Source: Planctomycetes bacterium UBA2386 (GTDB lineage Bacteria; Planctomycetota; UBA1135; UBA2386). From it: a stretch of 36,883 nucleotides of DNA. The notes below the pieces were generated by a model. That model saw only the letters and a program-made list of their open reading frames with translations, was not told the DNA's origin and ran no database searches. The translations under genes and the position numbers were made by a program. Of this stretch, positions 1 through 9,817 are shown one piece after another. The stretch covers positions 1 through 36,883 of the forward strand of contig DDSQ01000127.1 of assembly GCA_002343845.1 (NCBI GenBank). The letters run 5' to 3'. The first letter of the stretch is position 1, and every line of letters begins with the position of its first letter.

Positions 1-405
1 CGAGGGCGGCCACGGCCTGGGCCCGCGCGGCAGTCAGGTCATTGGCCTCCAGGGCGGCCTCGGCGGCGGACGCCGCGTTGTCGCCCGGGCTCGGCAGCCA
101 GGGAGTGAGCCATTCCAGGATCGCCGGCTTCGGACGTAGGCCGACGAAGCGGTCGACCTCGACGCCGTCGCGGTAGAGGCGCACGTCGGGGATCGACGAC
201 ACGCCCAGGCGGCCGGCGAGGTCGCTTTCGGCCTGGGTGTCGATCTTGGCCAGGGCGACCTTGCCGCCGAGGTCCGCCTCGACCTGGTCGAGGATGGGGC
301 CGAGCATGCGGCAGGGCCCGCACCATTCGGCCCAGGCGTCGACGATGACCGGACGGATCCGGCTTTCGGCGATGACTGCCTGATCCCAGGTGGTGGCGGT
401 GACGT

Positions 406-409
<4 letters not shown>
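1..409 (-). CDS. Thioredoxin-domain protein with C-terminal TPR-like extension (3' end cut by window edge)
   Basis: The protein starts MNVTATTWDQAV and has the redox motif WCGPC at about residues 28-32. The cis-proline segment SSIPDV follows, then RLYRDGVEVDRFVG, so this is a complete thioredoxin fold. After residue ~105 it continues into an Ala-rich helical stretch (AALEANDLTAARAQAVAAL) that looks like the start of TPR repeats, as in CnoX/YbbN-type chaperedoxins. The window ends before the stop, so the length of that extension is unknown. The ATG (409-407) overlaps the lon TGA as ATGA, so the gene is very probably translated from the lon transcript. Family knowledge: such proteins act as cytosolic disulfide reductases and/or holdases. 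Role with Lon in protein quality control is an inference from the coupling. The catalytic Cys pair is intact, unlike E. coli YbbN. Confidence 0.88.
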
Positions 410-2940
<2,531 letters not shown>

Positions 2941-3029
2941 GCCGCCGTTGTAGGGTCGCGCGCGGCGTTACGGAAGATCGCGGCAGGACGGCGACGCAGG
3001 CGCCGCGATTGCACGCGCACTGTCCCGTG

Positions 3030-3144
3030 AAAAAAGTGCGGGCGCATGGTCCGCCGCGTGATGTTCACGCACGTTGGCCCGACCGTCCCTGCCTGCCCCG
3101 GTATGGGAGCGGCCGTGCCAACAACAAAACGAACCATGCGCCCG
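3030..3144 (-). terminator. Possible intrinsic terminator or attenuator formed by the distal copy of the tandem element
   Basis: On the minus strand the 12-bp GC-rich closing stem of the distal unit (3133-3144 with 3039-3050) is followed after only three bases (CAC) by six consecutive U (3035-3030). A strong stem followed by a U-run is the signature of an intrinsic terminator. Here, however, the hairpin encloses a branched ~80-nt structure. The lon start lies 90 nt further on, so this could be the 3' end of a separate small RNA or an attenuator in the lon leader. The remaining ~90 bases down to the lon ATG show no clear Shine-Dalgarno site or second hairpin. Confidence 0.45.
3039..3144 (-). 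ncRNA. Structured RNA candidate, unit 1 (proximal to lon): three-way junction
   Basis: P1 is a perfect 12-bp stem pairing 3039-3050 with 3133-3144. Inside it, read on the minus strand, is P2: TTGGC (3121-3117) pairs with GCCAA (3078-3074). P2 continues after a small internal loop as GGCCG (3114-3110), a bulged C (3109), TCCC (3108-3105), then GGGA (3089-3086) and CGGTC (3085-3081). It is capped by the 15-nt loop ATACCGGGGCAGGCA (3104-3090). P3 follows: GCGTGA-ACA-TCACGC (3070-3056). The 3082/3113 pair is a G-U wobble on the minus strand but an A-C mismatch on the plus strand, so the RNA should read in the lon direction. I do not recognise a known RNA family. Confidence 0.6.
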
Positions 3145-3153
3145 AAGAAGGAT

Positions 3154-3248
3154 CGGATGCACGGTCCGCGCAACACACGCGGAATCGCCGCTGGCCGACC
3201 CTGCCTGCCCCGGTGTGGGCCGGCCTTTGGCAAGGGTCCGTGCATCCG
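3154..3248 (-). ncRNA. Structured RNA candidate, unit 2 (distal to lon): three-way junction, tandem copy of unit 1
   Basis: The architecture is the same as the lon-proximal unit, 9 nt upstream of it in the transcript direction. P1 pairs 3154-3164 with 3238-3248 (11 bp). P2 pairs GGCCGGCCC (3225-3217) with GGGTCGGCC (3201-3193) and is capped by the loop ACACCGGGGCAGGCA (3216-3202), which differs from unit 1 at one base. P3 is CCGCG (3182-3178) with CGCGG (3170-3166). Compared with unit 1, P1 has three compensatory changes: 3042/3141 G-C against 3157/3245 A-T; 3043/3140 C-G against 3158/3244 T-A; 3047/3136 T-A against 3162/3240 C-G. The 3198/3220 pair is a wobble only on the minus strand. Upstream (3249-3362) I see no gene. 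Confidence 0.6.
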
Positions 3249-3362
3249 TGGCTGCGCGCAGCGTGAGCCGCGAACAGCCGAAGTCGTTCGACTCTGCTGC
3301 CGTGCGCCCAAGGGTGCGCGGCAGTTCGGGTCGGAGAAGAGAAAGAGCGGGCAGGGAACGTG

Positions 3363-5105
3363 CTAACGCGACGACAACACACGGACGCGCACGATCGTGT
3401 CGTCGCCGTGGTGCTGGAGGTCGAGGTAGCCGACGTGGCGCCGCGGCAGGCTCGAGAGATCGAGCCTGGTCGCGGCCCCGGTGAACGCGGACGTCAGCCG
3501 TTCGAACAACGGCTGCAGGTCCAGATCGAACAGGCCGGCGACGTTCTCGCCGGCAATCGCAGCGATCGCGCCATCGGCACGGCGCGCACGCGGCTTGCCG
3601 CCGCGGCGCAATTCGTCGACGTGGCCCACGAGCGTGTCGGCGTCATCGGCGAACAGCAGCGCATCCTCGTGCGCGGCGACGAACATCGCGCCGCCGGCAT
3701 CCGGCGACCCTTCGCGCTCGGCCGGCGACGCGGCGCGCAACCGCAACAGCTCGACGGCGCGCCGTTCCCGCCCAGGGTCGCGACCTTCCACGGCAACGAC
3801 CTTGCCGAGCCCAGCCGATTCGGCGACGCGGCGCAGGTCGGCGAACAGGTCGGCCGCGGCCTTCTTGTTCTTGGTGCGCATCGCGTAGATCGCCCCGACC
3901 CGACTCGAGCCTTCGCCAGGCCCGACGTGCAACTGGACCGTGCCGCGCGAACCGAGCCGCCCGAGCACGTTGCGCTCGAGATCGAGGCCGTACTCGTCGA
4001 AGGCGTGGTGCAGGTCGTGCAGCAGGCGACCGCCGCCCTGCGAGCGCGCGGCGATCTCGGCCAGGTCGACCGACAAGACGATGCCGCCAAAGCCCCCGGC
4101 GGGCAGATCGGCCTGCAGCGTGCGCGCGGCGACCGGCTCGACGGCGTCGAACCAACCGCGGAACGGTCCCTCGCGCCGCTCGGACGGCCCACGGAGCCCC
4201 GGGACGCGCGGGCCCCTTCGCTTCTGGACGTCGGGGGCTGCGGGCGCGAACCCGAGCAACAGCGTTGCCGCGAGGTCGGCGCGTTCGCCGGCGACCGAAG
4301 CCATCACGGCGTCGGCATCGCCGAGGCCCGACGAGCCGAGCAGCCAACCGGGCACACCGTCCAGCGACTCGGCGAGCCGCTGGCCGAGACGTTGCCAATC
4401 GCCGTAGATCCACAGAGCACCGGGACCGACGGGCAAGCGCTGGCGCATCGCCTGGAACCGTTCGTCGGCGGTCAGCACGGCGCGTTGGTTCGTCGCCGAG
4501 GTCGTCGGCGGCGGCGGGTCGAGCACTTCGGTGAGCGCCCGCGTGTCGTTGCCGACGAGCAGGTCGGTGCCGACGAGCGCGAGTTCGACTTCCTGTCCTG
4601 GTCCTGCGGCAGGCGATGCCGAACGCAGGCGGAAGGTCTGCCGGCCGCCGACGCGCCGCATGGGCGCGGCGAGATCCTCGCCATCGAGCGCGAGTTGCAG
4701 GTTGTCGGCCTGGCCACGCTGCAAGCACGCGCGCAGCACGAGCAGCGGCTGCCCCGCGCCGGGAACGACGCCCGTGAGCACGAGCTCGAGTTCGCCCGTG
4801 CTGCGCAGGATCAGCCCGCGCACGAGTTCGATCGCGCGCGCCGCACCGGACGTTGCCCCGCCATCCGCAGTCACCAGGGCTGCGAAGGCCGGATCGGCGA
4901 GCAACCGCTGCACCGGGCCGGCGGTTCGCGCCGCGACTCCCCCCGCATCCGTCGGCGCCATCGCCTCGAGGCAGAGGTAGGCGATCGGCCGCTCGATCGT
5001 GTCGGCCAGCCGCGGCAGCGCGGCCGTCTGGGCGAGCGCGGCGTGCGCGGGAACGACGACGGCGGCCACCAGGGCCGCAAGGGTCGTCATCGATGCGCAT
5101 CGCAT
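3363..5105 (-). CDS. Large secreted protein of unknown function (similar in plan to the 28346-30136 product)
   Basis: The protein is 580 aa from the ATG at 5105. The N-terminus MRCASMTTLAALVAAVVVPAHAALAQ is a signal peptide with cleavage expected after AQ. A start at 5090 (MTTLAALV...) is possible but loses the basic n-region. The open frame continues upstream to 5216 without signal-like sequence. I recognise no catalytic motif. The body alternates hydrophobic strands and charged segments (ELELVLTGVVPGAGQPLLVL, EVELALVGTDLLVGND, AMFVAAHEDALLFADD). It ends as an amphipathic strand (GYLDLQHHGDDTIVRVRVL). The plan resembles DUF3352-like secreted proteins, but that match is only by eye. The same pattern, a strand pair reading value-then-D-A-(x)-(L/W)-(x), recurs in the 596-aa protein at 28346-30136. 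It lies upstream of the tandem RNA element and lon, and stops with TAG. Confidence 0.8.
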   Translation of the reverse strand: MRCASMTTLAALVAAVVVPAHAALAQTAALPRLADTIERPIAYLCLEAMAPTDAGGVAARTAGPVQRLLADPAFAALVTADGGATSGAARAIELVRGLILRSTGELELVLTGVVPGAGQPLLVLRACLQRGQADNLQLALDGEDLAAPMRRVGGRQTFRLRSASPAAGPGQEVELALVGTDLLVGNDTRALTEVLDPPPPTTSATNQRAVLTADERFQAMRQRLPVGPGALWIYGDWQRLGQRLAESLDGVPGWLLGSSGLGDADAVMASVAGERADLAATLLLGFAPAAPDVQKRRGPRVPGLRGPSERREGPFRGWFDAVEPVAARTLQADLPAGGFGGIVLSVDLAEIAARSQGGGRLLHDLHHAFDEYGLDLERNVLGRLGSRGTVQLHVGPGEGSSRVGAIYAMRTKNKKAAADLFADLRRVAESAGLGKVVAVEGRDPGRERRAVELLRLRAASPAEREGSPDAGGAMFVAAHEDALLFADDADTLVGHVDELRRGGKPRARRADGAIAAIAGENVAGLFDLDLQPLFERLTSAFTGAATRLDLSSLPRRHVGYLDLQHHGDDTIVRVRVLSSR

Positions 5106-5276
5106 GGCGCGCGGTGAGCAAAGCCGGGACCAATGCGAGACGAAACCGCAAGCCGTTGCAGCCGATGCGCTTGCATGCTCAGCGGGCCTTCGCCGAGGCG
5201 CGCCGACTCTGCTCACCTGCGCAGATTCCGCACACCCGGCACCGGCTGGGGCCGGCGGTCGGGACCGGCAACGCGA

Positions 5277-6869
5277 TCAGCCGCCGCCGAGCCGGTCGTA
5301 CAGCGTTCGACGCCCGATGCCGAGCAGGCGCGCCGCCTCGGCCTTGTTGCCGCCGGCGGCCTGCATGGCGCGGTCGATCGCCCACCGTTCGAGCGCCGCG
5401 AGGTCGAGGGTCGTGGGCGGCTGCGACGACGGCAGGCCCGCGGCTGGCAGGGGATCGGCCGGCGACAGAGCCTCGGCCCGCAGTTCGCTGCCGCAGAGCG
5501 CCCACAGCCGCTGCATCTCGTTGCGGAGCTGGCGCACGTTTCCGGGCCAAGGTCGCGCGCGCAGAGCATTGGCCAGCACGGTGTCCACGACCGGGGCGGG
5601 CAGACCACGCTCCCGCGCGCACGCCGCGAGGAAGTGCTCGGCGAGCGGCACCACGTCGTCGATGCGCTCCCGCAGCGGCGGCAGGTTCACGGTGACGACG
5701 GCGAGGCGGAAGTAGAGGTCTTCGCGCAGCTTGCCTGCCGCGATCGCTTGCCGCGGATCGCGGTTCGTCGCGGCGACGACGCGCACGTCGATCGTGTACT
5801 CACGATCCCCGCCGACGGGCCGCACGCGCCTCTCCTCGAGCGCGCGCAGGAAGCGCGCCTGCAGCTCGAGGTTCATCTCGGTGATCTCGTCGAGGAACAA
5901 CGTGCCGCCGGCTGCATGCCGCAGCAGGCCGGGCCGCGCGCGATCCGCACCGGTGAAGGCGCCCTTCTCGTGCCCGAACAGTTCGCTCTCGAGCAGTCCT
6001 TCGGCGATCGCGGCGACGTTGACGCCGACGAACGGCCCACGGTGGCGGCGACCGCCGGCGTGCAGCGCGCGCGCCGCGACCTCCTTGCCCGTGCCGCTCT
6101 CGCCGGTGAGCAGCACGGGCAGTTCGGTGTCGACGACCCGGTCGAGCACGTGCAGCGCGCGCAGCAAGGCTGGAGACGTGCCGAGCAGGAGCGGGAACGG
6201 GTGCTGGAGCTGCCCACGGTCGAGTGCCGGCAGCGGCGCCGCGAGCGCTTCCGCCTGCGCCTGCACGGTGTTCTGGAGCTGGCGGTTGCGTTCGGCCAAC
6301 TCGAGCGCCTGCGCGCGGTTCTTCGCCAACAGCCCGTGCAGATGCAGCACGATCGCGCCCTGGTCCGCGAACGCCATCAGCCACGGCAGATCGCGTTCGG
6401 CGAACACGCCGGCCTGGAAGCGGTGGTCGAGGTAGAGCGCGCCGATCACCTCGTCGCCGACGCGCAGCGGCATGCACAGCACGCTGCGCAGCCGCAGGTC
6501 GGCGACGCTCTGCGCCGCCGCGAACTCGTCCGCCTGCGCGTCCTCGCTGAACAGGCCATCGCCCTGCTGCAGCACCCTCGACACGATCGTCGTCGACACC
6601 TTGCGCTCGGGGTTCGGCACGACTTCGTGGTCCAGGTTGCGAGCGACCTCGACCTGGAACCCGCCCGGCGCGGGACCGCGCGTCACCAGGAACCCGCGCT
6701 CGGCGCCGAACAAGCGCACCGCTTCATCGACGAGCACGGTCAACACCGCTGCGCGGGTGTCGGCACCCGCCAACTGACGGTTGAGGCCGAGGATCGCCAG
6801 CCAGCGCTGGCGTTCGGTGTCGCGGGCATCGCCGCGCAGCCGCTGCAGGAAGTCGGTCCAACGCGACAC
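5277..6869 (-). CDS. Sigma-54-dependent transcriptional activator (GAF - AAA+ - Fis HTH)
   Basis: This 530-aa cytosolic enhancer-binding protein uses ATP hydrolysis to open sigma-54 promoters. The N-terminal GAF-like sensor (about 20-180) includes the segment [21 protein letters not shown] helical linker follows. The AAA+ domain has Walker A GESGTGKE, the sigma-54 contact loop GAFTGA in [14 protein letters not shown], Walker [10 protein letters not shown] and the arginine-finger region REDLYFRL. The C-terminal Fis-type HTH is [22 protein letters not shown]. All core motifs are intact, so it should be an active ATPase with a small-molecule or redox-sensing GAF rather than a response-regulator input. 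It starts with GTG at 6869, directly after the TGA of the NifU-like gene, and is likely co-transcribed with it. The sigma factor it needs (rpoN) is at 31629-33005. The target promoter is not evident. Confidence 0.93.
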   Translation of the reverse strand: MSRWTDFLQRLRGDARDTERQRWLAILGLNRQLAGADTRAAVLTVLVDEAVRLFGAERGFLVTRGPAPGGFQVEVARNLDHEVVPNPERKVSTTIVSRVLQQGDGLFSEDAQADEFAAAQSVADLRLRSVLCMPLRVGDEVIGALYLDHRFQAGVFAERDLPWLMAFADQGAIVLHLHGLLAKNRAQALELAERNRQLQNTVQAQAEALAAPLPALDRGQLQHPFPLLLGTSPALLRALHVLDRVVDTELPVLLTGESGTGKEVAARALHAGGRRHRGPFVGVNVAAIAEGLLESELFGHEKGAFTGADRARPGLLRHAAGGTLFLDEITEMNLELQARFLRALEERRVRPVGGDREYTIDVRVVAATNRDPRQAIAAGKLREDLYFRLAVVTVNLPPLRERIDDVVPLAEHFLAACARERGLPAPVVDTVLANALRARPWPGNVRQLRNEMQRLWALCGSELRAEALSPADPLPAAGLPSSQPPTTLDLAALERWAIDRAMQAAGGNKAEAARLLGIGRRTLYDRLGGG

Positions 6870-7223
6870 TCACGGCCTCCCGGTCGCCGCCGCCAGGGCG
6901 CGCAACGCCATCGCCTCGGCGTGGCCTTCGTGGGCGGCGAGCCCGCCGTGCGAGGCGATCGCTGCGCGCAGCACGGCAGCGGCCTCGTCTACGCGCACCC
7001 CGGTGAGCACCTTCGCGGCGAGGGCCGCGACGGCCACCGAGGCGGGGCAGCCGGCCGCGCGCCACCGCGCCTCGACGATCGCCGCACCCTCGCGCCGCAG
7101 ACTCAACTGCACGTGGTCGCCGCAGACCGGATGCTCGGCGGAGCCGTTCGACACGCCGGGTCCACTGCACTCCCCGGCAAGTTCGCCGGCGACCAGGACC
7201 TCGCGCAGGCGCACGCCGACCAT
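6870..7223 (-). CDS. NifU/IscU-like iron-sulfur scaffold-family protein lacking the third cysteine
   Basis: This 117-aa protein matches the N-terminal NifU/IscU domain. Family knowledge: it provides three Cys and an Asp for assembling Fe-S clusters. Visible here are HPVCGDHV (C34, D36), the usual first ligand and Asp, and AAGCPASVA (C59), the usual second ligand. The third position, normally a His-Cys pair near the C-terminus of the domain, reads AHEGHAEAMALRAL with no Cys. H101 or E103 sits there instead. An extra Cys (C19, GECSGPG) is near the N-terminus. It may bind an altered cluster, be a sulfur or metal carrier, or be a regulatory relative. It abuts the sigma-54 activator gene (TGA then GTG), suggesting a sensor-regulator pair. 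The start is the ATG at 7223. Confidence 0.8.
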   Translation of the reverse strand: MVGVRLREVLVAGELAGECSGPGVSNGSAEHPVCGDHVQLSLRREGAAIVEARWRAAGCPASVAVAALAAKVLTGVRVDEAAAVLRAAIASHGGLAAHEGHAEAMALRALAAATGRP

Positions 7224-7260
7224 CGGGATCTCAGAGGGTGAGGAACGACCGGTTGCGACC

Positions 7261-7280
7261 CCGCTGCGCGGCCGCAGCGG
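7261..7280 (-). terminator. Hairpin between the small lipoprotein gene and the NifU-like gene
   Basis: A perfect 8-bp stem CCGCTGCG / CGCAGCGG with a four-base loop lies 37 nt after the stop of the small lipoprotein gene (7318). There is no U-run behind it, so termination is only plausible. The rest of 7224-7317 shows nothing else. Confidence 0.4.
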
Positions 7281-7317
7281 ACGATCGGAGCGTGTTCGTG
7301 GTCGCGTCCACGGGATC

Positions 7318-7473
7318 TCAGGGGCGCTCCGTCAACGGCGAGTCGTCAACGGCGGGCGCGCGGCGATCGAGCCAACCGAACTCGTCGGCGAGGAACGAAC
7401 AGCCGCCGAGCGCGACGCAGACGAACGCGGCCAGCAGGGCGTGCACGGCGGTCTTACACGACGAACGTCTCAT
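7318..7473 (-). CDS. Small lipoprotein overlapping the 3' end of lysA
   Basis: This 51-aa product begins MRRSSCKTAVHALLAAFVCVALGGC. It has a basic n-region, a hydrophobic core and the lipobox L-G-G-C with the lipidated Cys at residue 25. The mature part is only 27 aa (CSFLADEFGWLDRRAPAV...). Its ATG (7473) lies inside the last 20 bases of lysA in another frame. In other bacteria a tiny lipoprotein gene (lptM/lppL) also neighbours lysA/dapF. The LptM signature after the Cys (GQKGPLY) is absent, so homology is not supported. Residue +2 is Ser, which in proteobacterial Lol sorting would favour the outer membrane. No in-frame alternative start gives a better signal. Confidence 0.68.
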   Translation of the reverse strand: MRRSSCKTAVHALLAAFVCVALGGCSFLADEFGWLDRRAPAVDDSPLTERP

Positions 7474-8749
7474 GCAGGTCGGCCTCGTTGGCGAGCAGTT
7501 GTTCGAAGGACTCGCGCGCGCGCACGAGGCGCGCGGTGTTGCCGGCGACGAGCACCTCGGCGGCGCGGCGCCGCGTGTTGTAGTTCGACGCCATCGCCGC
7601 ACCGTACGCGCCAACCCCGAGCACCGCCAGCAGGTCGCCCCGCTGCAGCGGCGGCAACGTCCGACGTCGGCCGAGGAAGTCGCCGGTTTCGCACACCGGC
7701 CCGACGACATCGACGGTTCGCAGCGCCCCGGGCCGCGGGCTCACCGGAACGATCACGTGCTCCGCCTGGTAGAGGGCGGGCCGCATCAGGTCGTTCATGG
7801 CGGCATCGACCAGCGTGAAGTCGGTGCCGCCCTGCTGCTTCTCGCCGATCACGGCCGTCAACAGCACCCCCGCGTCGCCGACCAGGAACCGCCCGGGCTC
7901 GACGACCGGCGTCCATTGGCGCTGCCGCAGGGTCGGCAGCAGGGCCCGCGCGACCCCGCCGACGTCGAGCGGCTCGCCGTTGCCGTAGGCGATGCCGAAG
8001 CCCCCGCCGGTGTCGTAGTAGCGGATGCCCGCGGCGCGAACCGGAGCGGCATCGACGAAGGCGCAGACGGCCTGCAAGGCCTGCACGTACGGCTCCACGC
8101 TGCGCACCTGGCTGCCGAGATGCACGTGGTAGCCGACCAGTTCCAGCGACGCCTCGCGCGCGATCGCGTCGACGACGCTGCCGGCGCGCGCCAACGAGAT
8201 GCCGAACTTGTTCTCCTTCTTGCCGGTGCTGATGTAGGCATGCGTGCCGGCATCGACGTCGGGGTTGATGCGCAGCGCGATGCGCAGCCGTTTGCCGAGT
8301 TGGCGGCCGACGGCCGCGAGGTCGGGCAGCTCGTGCTCGGACTCGACGTTGAAGAACAGGATGTCGGCGGCGGCCGCCGCCTCGATCTCCCAGCGTTCCT
8401 TGGCGACGCCGGCGAACACCACGCGCGACGTCGGCAGGCCGGCGGCTTGCAGCCGACGGAGCTCCCCGCCGCTGACCACGTCGAAGCCCGACCCGCCCTC
8501 GTGCAACGTGCGCAGCACGCCCAGCGTCCCGTTCGCCTTCACCGCGTAGCAGACGATCGCGTCGGCGCCGAACGCCGAGCGCACTTGCTGCAGCCGCTCC
8601 TGCATCGCGGTCTGCGAGTAGACGTAGAGCGGCGTGCCAAAGCGTCGGGCCAACGCGCGCAGCGGCACGTCTTCGCACCAGGTCTCGCCCTCGCGTCGAT
8701 GGAACGAGGCGCCAGACGCGCCAGGGCACGGCTGCCGGTCCGGGATCAT
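7454..8749 (-). CDS. lysA: Diaminopimelate decarboxylase
   Basis: This PLP-dependent, fold-type III enzyme catalyses the last step of lysine biosynthesis, meso-diaminopimelate to L-lysine plus CO2, in the cytoplasm. It is 431 aa, a normal length. The PLP lysine is K71 in CYAVKANGT. Other family motifs are HVHLGSQV, DTGGGFGIAYG, VEPGRFLVG (phosphate and substrate binding), and CETGDFLGR with the active-site Cys. The C-terminal YGAAMASNYNTRRRAAEV is typical. I chose the ATG at 8749 (MIPDRQPC...). The open frame runs further upstream to 9685, but over the sigma-factor gene and without family similarity. The small lipoprotein gene begins within its last codons. Confidence 0.96.
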   Translation of the reverse strand: MIPDRQPCPGASGASFHRREGETWCEDVPLRALARRFGTPLYVYSQTAMQERLQQVRSAFGADAIVCYAVKANGTLGVLRTLHEGGSGFDVVSGGELRRLQAAGLPTSRVVFAGVAKERWEIEAAAAADILFFNVESEHELPDLAAVGRQLGKRLRIALRINPDVDAGTHAYISTGKKENKFGISLARAGSVVDAIAREASLELVGYHVHLGSQVRSVEPYVQALQAVCAFVDAAPVRAAGIRYYDTGGGFGIAYGNGEPLDVGGVARALLPTLRQRQWTPVVEPGRFLVGDAGVLLTAVIGEKQQGGTDFTLVDAAMNDLMRPALYQAEHVIVPVSPRPGALRTVDVVGPVCETGDFLGRRRTLPPLQRGDLLAVLGVGAYGAAMASNYNTRRRAAEVLVAGNTARLVRARESFEQLLANEADLHETFVV

Positions 8750-8802
8750 GGCCGAGGATCCTGCCGATGGGCCGGCCGCGGCGCCAGTGCGCGGCGCGAC
8801 GT

Positions 8803-9585
8803 TCAGCCCGCCGAGGTCGCGAGGCGCGCCTTCAGGCGATCGAGCACGCGCCCGTGGATCTGGCAGATCCGCGACGCCGACAAGCGCAGGCGCCTCGCGA
8901 TCTGCTTGCCGGTCAGCCCGTGCAGGTAGTGCAGGTCGAGCACCTTCCACTCGATGGGCTGCAGCGTCGCACGGATCTGCTCGAGCAGTTCCTGCCGCGT
9001 GATCGCCTCGATCGGCGATTCGTTGGTCAGGTCCGGCAGCTGGGCGCAGCGGTCGTCGCCGGCGTCGTCGCCGGCACCCCCGGTGACGGACGGCAGCACG
9101 GACGGTTCGAATCGCCGCAACAAGGCGCCCTCGCTGATGCCCAGCGCCACCGCGAGTTCGCTGTCGGTGGGCTCGCGACCGAGCTCCAGGCACAACCGGC
9201 CGCGCACCTCGTTGCGTTGGCGGACGCGCCGCCGGAACAGCCGCGGCAGGAAGTCCATGTGGCGCAGTTCGTCGAGCATCGCGCCGCGCACGCGGATGCG
9301 CATGAACGCCTGGAACTGGTCGCAACGCGCCGGCTCGAAGGTCTCGACCGCCTGCAGCAGGCCCCAGAGACCGGCGTGCACGAGATCGCGCGCATCGACG
9401 CTGCGCGGCAAGCGGCTCGCCAACGCACTGGCCATCTGCTCGATGACGTCCGTCTGCCGCTCGACGATGCTCGCCAGCAGCGCCCGCGAACCGCTGCGCC
9501 GGTAGCGACGCAGCATGTCCTCGGTCGTCTCGGCAGCAGCGGCCCTGACCGCGCCCACCGGACGTGACCCGGATTTGCTCACCAT
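8803..9585 (-). CDS. RNA polymerase sigma factor, FliA/WhiG (sigma-28) family
   Basis: This 260-aa alternative sigma factor has region 2 around DARDLVHAGLWGLLQAVETFEP and the hallmark segment FMRIRVRGAMLDELRHMDFLP, typical of FliA/WhiG. Region 3 (LCLELGREPTDSELAVALGIS) and region 4 follow, ending in the HTH LTGKQIARRLRLSASRICQIHGRV. Family knowledge: it directs polymerase to flagellar/chemotaxis or developmental promoters. No flagellar, chemotaxis or anti-sigma (flgM-like) gene is visible in the window, so its regulon is unknown. The start is the ATG at 9585, with an immediately following GTG as an alternative. The 232 bases upstream (9586-9817) separate it from ybeY and contain no gene I can support. 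Confidence 0.93.
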   Translation of the reverse strand: MVSKSGSRPVGAVRAAAAETTEDMLRRYRRSGSRALLASIVERQTDVIEQMASALASRLPRSVDARDLVHAGLWGLLQAVETFEPARCDQFQAFMRIRVRGAMLDELRHMDFLPRLFRRRVRQRNEVRGRLCLELGREPTDSELAVALGISEGALLRRFEPSVLPSVTGGAGDDAGDDRCAQLPDLTNESPIEAITRQELLEQIRATLQPIEWKVLDLHYLHGLTGKQIARRLRLSASRICQIHGRVLDRLKARLATSAG

Positions 9586-9817
9586 GTGCAGCGAGTGCCC
9601 ATCGAAGTCCGCCGCTCCACCACCACGATGCGTCGCACAACCGCGCGTGCGATCGCCCGCTGACCACGAAACGCTCGCCTGGCACGGCGCGACGCGCGCG
9701 TCGGCGCGTGCACAGCGAACATCATCGCGATGGCAAGGAGCGTACGAGCGCAGACGCTATCACGAACCGCGCTCTCGACACAACGATGTTGTCGTGATGC
9801 GCGTCGCGAATCGTCGC

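Noticed and set aside
3105..3121. TTGGCACGG on the minus strand as the -24 half of a sigma-54 promoter for lon
   Set aside because: The -12 half (TTGC[AT]) is missing at the right spacing, and the sequence is explained by the P2 stem of unit 1.
3297..3324. Imperfect 13-bp inverted repeat upstream of the tandem element
   Set aside because: Its wobbles pair only on the plus strand, where no gene reads into it, and there is no U-run; I could not assign it to the element or to a terminator.
7318..7473. Assignment of the small lipoprotein as LptM
   Set aside because: Position near lysA is suggestive, but the conserved stretch after the lipidated Cys is absent.
9586..9817. Possible small gene or regulatory RNA between the sigma factor gene and ybeY
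   Set aside because: No frame with a convincing start, signal or family, and no strong stem; left as a plain intergenic region.
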